Origin: Candidatus Saccharimonadales bacterium
GTDB lineage: Bacteria > Patescibacteriota > Saccharimonadia > Saccharimonadales > Saccharimonadaceae
Direction of reading: 5' to 3'
Assembly: GCA_030151825.1 (NCBI GenBank)
Contig: JASLCP010000049.1
Location: 1 to 9,794 of the forward strand
DNA: 9,794 nt
The position numbers were made by a program, and so were the translations under genes. Position 1 is the stretch's first letter. Every line of letters starts with the position of its first letter. Of this stretch, positions 6,774 through 9,794 are shown piece by piece. The notes beneath the pieces were generated by a model. It made no database searches, had not been told where the DNA came from, and saw only the letters and a list, made by a program, of their open reading frames with translations.

Positions 6774-7748
6774 ATGGCAAAGAAACAAACTTCGAAAGTA
6801 TTCGCCCAGCAAAAGCGCAAACGTCGTCAATGGCTGACGTTTATGCGCATGGTGCGCTATGGCGTGAATAATTTTAGCCGCAATACCTGGCTGACGATCG
6901 CGGCGACTGCAGTCATGACAGTAACGCTGCTGATTATCTTTAGTACACTTGCAGCACGGCAAGTGCTGGTCGACACGGTTGATGCTATCAAGCGCAAAGT
7001 TGATATGTCGATTTATGTGGCAACCGATACGACCGACGCGCAGGCGGCAGCTATCAAGCAGCAGCTTGAGAAAGTTCCGGGCGTACGTGGGGTAGTGTAC
7101 GTCAGTCCAAGTGCCGCCCAAAAGAAATTTGCCCAAGAAAACAAAGCCGACAGTGCAACACTTGACGCGCTAAACGAGGCAACGAATAAACTGCCTGGGA
7201 CATTCAACGTACAGATTGAGGATATCAATAACCCTTCAGCGCTCGATGATTTTGTCAAAAACGACGCACTCTACAAGCAACACAAGCACCCTGATCTGCA
7301 GCCCTCATTTAGTAGCGATCGACGCACGGCTATCAAGAAGATCGCCGACGGCGTCACCTTTGCCGAGCGTTTTGGCGCCATTGCTAGCGTCATCTTCATC
7401 GTTATCTCGTCACTGATTGTCTTTAATACGATTCGTATGGCTATCTTTAACCGCAAAGAAGAAATTCAAATGATGAAACTCATTGGTGCTGACCGAAGCT
7501 TTATTCGCGGGCCATTCGTCGTCGAGGCGGTAGTGTATGGCTTTGTGGCTGCGCTACTGGCGACGGTACTGGGTATTGCGGGGCTCTATCTTATGAAGGG
7601 GCGGATTATTAACGGCGTCGAGATCGATCCGACCATTCATCTCGTCACGGTATACGCGCCGTTTGTGTTTATGGCAATGATTGTTGCCGGGGCACTGATT
7701 GGGGTCATTTCATCACTACTGGCGACACGAAAGTATCTCAAGCTGTAG
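6774..7748 (+). CDS. ftsX: Cell division protein FtsX (permease-like partner of FtsE)
   Basis: FtsX is the membrane half of FtsEX and transmits ATPase state to hydrolases outside the membrane. The 324-residue protein has a basic cytosolic N-terminus, then TM1 (about 38-60). A large extracytoplasmic loop (about 61-198) contains the VxxVxxVxYVS-type element near 101-111, as in FtsX ECL1. TM2 (about 201-220) leads to the cytosolic coupling segment NRKEEIQMMKLIGAD (226-240), typical of FtsX. TM3 and TM4 are near 250-275 and 293-317. The four-helix topology and length match the family. The ATG at 6774 lies one base after the ftsE TAA, and the SD is weak (AGG at 6764-6766), so translation is probably coupled. 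An in-frame ATG at 6726 would overlap ftsE by 47 nt and is less likely. The downstream genes encode the coiled-coil proteins expected to bind ECL1. The stop is TAG. Confidence 0.95.
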   Translation: MAKKQTSKVFAQQKRKRRQWLTFMRMVRYGVNNFSRNTWLTIAATAVMTVTLLIIFSTLAARQVLVDTVDAIKRKVDMSIYVATDTTDAQAAAIKQQLEKVPGVRGVVYVSPSAAQKKFAQENKADSATLDALNEATNKLPGTFNVQIEDINNPSALDDFVKNDALYKQHKHPDLQPSFSSDRRTAIKKIADGVTFAERFGAIASVIFIVISSLIVFNTIRMAIFNRKEEIQMMKLIGADRSFIRGPFVVEAVVYGFVAALLATVLGIAGLYLMKGRIINGVEIDPTIHLVTVYAPFVFMAMIVAGALIGVISSLLATRKYLKL

Positions 7749-7805
7749 CCAGACTGCGTGTTAGCTGAAATGATAGTGAAAGTATAGTAATTTTTACAAA
7801 TAGCT

Positions 7806-7835
7806 TTGCATCCTCCATCGTGCTTATGATACGAT
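7806..7835 (+). promoter_or_regulatory. Promoter of the first CHAP hydrolase gene, predicted leaderless or near-leaderless
   Basis: TTATGATACGAT (7824-7835) fits the TTATGnTAnnAT extended -10, with TACGAT as the hexamer and TTGCAT (7806-7811) as a poor -35 at an 18-nt spacing. The ATG follows 7 nt later (7843). TATGAT (7825-7830) could be the -10 instead, giving a leader of about 6 nt. The sequence AGGGAAG just before the ATG resembles a Shine-Dalgarno but would mostly lie upstream of the transcript start. The 94-nt gap after ftsX (7749-7842) shows no clear terminator, so read-through from ftsEX is also possible. Confidence 0.6.
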
Positions 7836-7842
7836 AGGGAAG

Positions 7843-9039
7843 ATGAAACGAAACACCACCACACTGGTTTCGGAATCTTCCTTTGCCGCGAAAGCGTCAG
7901 CTGTTGCCGCCGCATTCCTTATACTAGTGTCGACACCAATTGCAATGATGTCTCAGCCGGCTAGTGCCGATGCGTACGATGATCGTATTCGTGCTTTGCA
8001 AGCTGAAATTGACCAATACCAATCAAAGGTAGGTGAGTTGCAGGGCAAGGCAAATAGCCTTCAGGGCGAGCTTGATCGTTTGGCAAGCGAAAAGGCCGTG
8101 ATTCAGGGGCAAATCGACCTCAGCCAGGCCAAGTATGACCAATTGGTGGTTGATATCAAGGCCAACGAAGACAAACTCGCTAAAACGCAGGATGCGTTGG
8201 GTGATATCGTGGCAAGTCTGTATGCTGATGACAATATTTCGGCTATCGAAATGTTTGCAAGCAGTAACAATATTAGCGATTTTGTCGACAAACAAGAATA
8301 TCGCACAACCGTACAAAAGCAGCTGGCCAATACTATCTCTGAGGTAAAGCGGCTCAAGAAAGAGCTGGAAACGCAAAAAGTGGCTGCTCAGCGCGAAGTT
8401 GAAACGGGCAAAAATGCTCGTGAGGCATTGGCTGCCAAAGAGGCTGAGCAACAGGCGATTTTGGACCAAACCAAGGGTGAAGAGGCAGCCTACAGTGGCT
8501 TGGTGGCTGACCGTGAACAGCAAAAATTGAAAACGCAGCAGGCTCAGCAAGCGGCTATCCAAGCGGCGATGCGTCGAGGTGGTGGCGGTGGTTCGCTGAA
8601 CCCGATTGGTTCGCTTGGCCCGTACGAATCATGGGTGGGCAACTGTTATGTTGATGCAAACGCATGGTCGCACGGTGGCGCAGGTGGCAACGGCCAAGAT
8701 CCTCTCGGCTATGGCTGTAAACAATGTGTGAGCTACGCCGCATGGAAAATGGGTCAGGTGACTGGATTTGCGCCAAGTTACTGGGGTAACGCCAATATGT
8801 GGCCTGGCAAGGCGCGCGCCAATGGCTTTACTGTTTCGACAACGCCACGCGGTAACGCACTTGGAGTAATTATGGCGGGTGCATACGGACATATCGTCTA
8901 TGTTAACAGCTATAATCCTGGCGCTGGCACGGTGAGTATTAGTCAATACAACGAATACATTCCTGGCAAGGGCTGGGGCTATTACAGCGAACGACCAAGC
9001 GCCTCTGCGGGTACGTACGATTACTACATTTATCTCTAA
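7843..9039 (+). CDS. Secreted coiled-coil CHAP-domain peptidoglycan hydrolase (PcsB/CwlO-like architecture)
   Basis: This is a probable FtsEX-activated cell-wall hydrolase. The 398 residues comprise a signal peptide with basic N-terminus, hydrophobic core (about 15-36) and an ASA site at 40-42, cleaved before D43. A long Glu/Gln/Lys/Ala-rich coiled coil follows (about 44-243), then a glycine linker (246-250) and a C-terminal CHAP domain (about 260-398). The expected catalytic Cys is C295 in CKQCVSYAAW and the His is H350 in YGHIVYV; N370 or E371 in SQYNEY probably completes the site. CHAP domains cleave peptidoglycan as amidases or endopeptidases, and which applies cannot be read here. C268 and C292 could form a disulfide outside the cell. 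The layout matches Streptococcus PcsB, whose coiled coil docks on FtsX. Location directly after ftsEX strengthens the link. The ATG is fixed by the signal peptide and promoter spacing; the stop is TAA. Confidence 0.92.
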   Translation: MKRNTTTLVSESSFAAKASAVAAAFLILVSTPIAMMSQPASADAYDDRIRALQAEIDQYQSKVGELQGKANSLQGELDRLASEKAVIQGQIDLSQAKYDQLVVDIKANEDKLAKTQDALGDIVASLYADDNISAIEMFASSNNISDFVDKQEYRTTVQKQLANTISEVKRLKKELETQKVAAQREVETGKNAREALAAKEAEQQAILDQTKGEEAAYSGLVADREQQKLKTQQAQQAAIQAAMRRGGGGGSLNPIGSLGPYESWVGNCYVDANAWSHGGAGGNGQDPLGYGCKQCVSYAAWKMGQVTGFAPSYWGNANMWPGKARANGFTVSTTPRGNALGVIMAGAYGHIVYVNSYNPGAGTVSISQYNEYIPGKGWGYYSERPSASAGTYDYYIYL

Positions 9040-9117
9040 ATAACAGGCAGGTCTAGTGAGCCATGAGAGCAATCTCTTCGCTCGATAGACTGTTATGCAC
9101 CTGTTATTTTTTGTTTT
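9038..9117 (+). terminator. Long multi-stem intrinsic terminator after the first CHAP gene
   Basis: The outer arms AAATAACAGG (9038-9047) and CCTGTTATTT (9100-9109) form 10 perfect pairs and run into TTTTTTGTTTT. Inside lies a second nested stem: GTCTA/TAGAC (9051-9055, 9086-9090), GAGC/GCTC (9058-9061, 9080-9083) and AGAG/CTCT (9066-9069, 9074-9077). The left arm begins within the TAA stop. CTGTTAT occurs twice on the right (9090-9096 and 9101-9107), so the left arm could pair with either copy. Termination here would isolate the downstream paralogue, which has its own promoter. Confidence 0.82.
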
Positions 9118-9141
9118 AGGCTAAGAATAATAGGGCCACCC

Positions 9142-9170
9142 TAGACAAATCATTACTCTTATGCTATAAT
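9142..9170 (+). promoter_or_regulatory. Promoter of the second coiled-coil hydrolase gene, predicted leaderless
   Basis: TAGACA (9142-9147, five of six consensus positions) is followed after 17 nt by TATAAT (9165-9170) with a TGC extension, within TTATGCTATAAT. The ATG follows 8 nt after the -10, so the predicted transcript starts at or within a couple of bases of the start codon and there is no room for a Shine-Dalgarno. This is the best sigma-70-type promoter in the window. Confidence 0.82.
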
Positions 9171-9178
9171 CAAATGTA

Positions 9179-9794
9179 ATGAAACGACGGTCCACCACAC
9201 CAGTTTCCGAACACAAACAAACCGCACAAAAATACCTGATCATTACCGCGGCTATCCTTCTCGCTGTCCTGACACCGCTGCAGATGATTGTCCGCCCTGT
9301 CGAGGCTGATGAGTACGATGAACGAATTCAGGCGATTCAGCGCGAGATTGATGATTATCAGCAAAAAGCAGGCGAGCTGGGCAAGCAAGCCGACACGTAT
9401 CAGAACGAAGTGACGCGACTGACGCTCGAGCGAACCGCACTTCAAAAAGAGATCGACCTGAAACAAGCCGAATACGACAAGCTAACTAACGACATCAAAG
9501 AAAACGAACAAAAGATTGTTCGCAATCAAGATGTGCTAGGTGATACGATTGCCCGCATGTATGTTGACGATCATATCACCGCCGTCGAAATGCTGGCGAG
9601 TAGCAAAAGCATCGGTGAATATGTCGACAAACAAGCCTACCGTACATCAGTCCAAAACCAGCTGGCGACGACCATCGACCAAATTCGTGCGATCAAAAAG
9701 AAACTTGAGCAACAAAAAGTCGCTGTCGAACGTAACATTGCTGACCAAAATGGTCGAAAAGTAGCGTTGGTCGCCAAAGAAACCGCGCAGCAGC
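9179..9794 (+). CDS. Second secreted coiled-coil protein, tandem paralogue of the CHAP hydrolase (3' end outside window)
   Basis: The frame is open from the ATG at 9179 to the window edge (205 full codons). It encodes a signal peptide (basic N-terminus MKRRS, hydrophobic core about 19-38, VEA at 41-43 before D44) and then a long coiled coil. It aligns to the upstream CHAP gene product almost without gaps: DEYDERI against DAYDDRI, EIDLKQAEYDKL against QIDLSQAKYDQL, EYVDKQAYRTSVQNQLA against DFVDKQEYRTTVQKQLA. Similarity extends to the first codons at the DNA level (ATGAAACGA shared). This indicates an old tandem duplication. A CHAP or other hydrolase domain is expected past the window edge but cannot be seen. 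The likely role is a second FtsEX client or another envelope hydrolase. The start is supported by the signal peptide and the promoter 8 nt upstream. Confidence 0.88.
   Translation, partial: MKRRSTTPVSEHKQTAQKYLIITAAILLAVLTPLQMIVRPVEADEYDERIQAIQREIDDYQQKAGELGKQADTYQNEVTRLTLERTALQKEIDLKQAEYDKLTNDIKENEQKIVRNQDVLGDTIARMYVDDHITAVEMLASSKSIGEYVDKQAYRTSVQNQLATTIDQIRAIKKKLEQQKVAVERNIADQNGRKVALVAKETAQQ

Noticed and set aside
8023..8562. Long open frame antisense to the first CHAP gene (179 codons)
   Set aside because: It is a shadow of the repetitive coiled-coil coding strand, with low-complexity Leu/Phe-rich translation and no promoter or SD. The plus-strand protein is clearly real.
8559..8595. Possible repeat or slippage site at the glycine run of the first CHAP gene
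   Set aside because: It is a short GGT/GGC/GGA run encoding a flexible linker between coiled coil and CHAP domain. The frame continues correctly.
1..9794. CRISPR, insertion sequences, tRNA/rRNA or phage genes
   Set aside because: No regularly spaced repeats, transposase or integrase motifs, cloverleaf-like sequences or rRNA-like stretches were seen. Gaps between genes are short and explained by promoters and hairpins.

Overview
This window looks like ordinary core chromosome from a Patescibacteria (CPR) genome. Ca. Saccharibacteria (TM7) is my best guess. The reasons are roughly 49% GC by eye, very compact gene packing, variant but complete SecA and MurD motifs, an FtsEX locus next to secreted coiled-coil/CHAP hydrolases, and the standard genetic code (a release factor 2 gene and no in-frame TGA). 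The taxonomic call is inference. The protein family calls rest on motifs read directly in the translations.

Left half (1-5431, + strand): one tightly spaced run, secA (3' two thirds only), an M16-family zinc peptidase, murD and prfB. Gaps between genes are 19, 11 and 1 nt. Shine-Dalgarno sequences lie inside or across the preceding gene's end for murD and prfB. This is a housekeeping operon for protein export, peptidoglycan precursor synthesis and translation termination.

Middle (5432-6088): prfB ends facing a convergent minus-strand gene for an unrecognised 135-residue protein. Two hairpins lie between them. The minus-strand gene shares a divergent promoter region with ftsE. Its predicted mRNA carries a 12-nt segment after the stop codon that is perfectly complementary to the segment containing its own Shine-Dalgarno.

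Right half (6089-9794, + strand): ftsE and ftsX (1-nt gap), then two tandem paralogous genes for secreted proteins with a signal peptide and long coiled coil. The first ends in a CHAP amidase/endopeptidase domain; the second runs off the window. This is the FtsEX-PcsB/CwlO type of arrangement: a membrane ATPase pair that activates a peptidoglycan hydrolase across the membrane during division. A strong multi-stem terminator separates the two hydrolase genes.

The most informative non-coding signal is a shared promoter element, TTATGnTAnnAT (an extended -10). It appears four times, once upstream of each gene that starts a transcription unit. For ftsE and both hydrolases it ends only 7-10 nt before the ATG, which implies leaderless mRNAs, while operon-internal murD and prfB use Shine-Dalgarno sites. 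I saw no mobile element, CRISPR, tRNA or rRNA.
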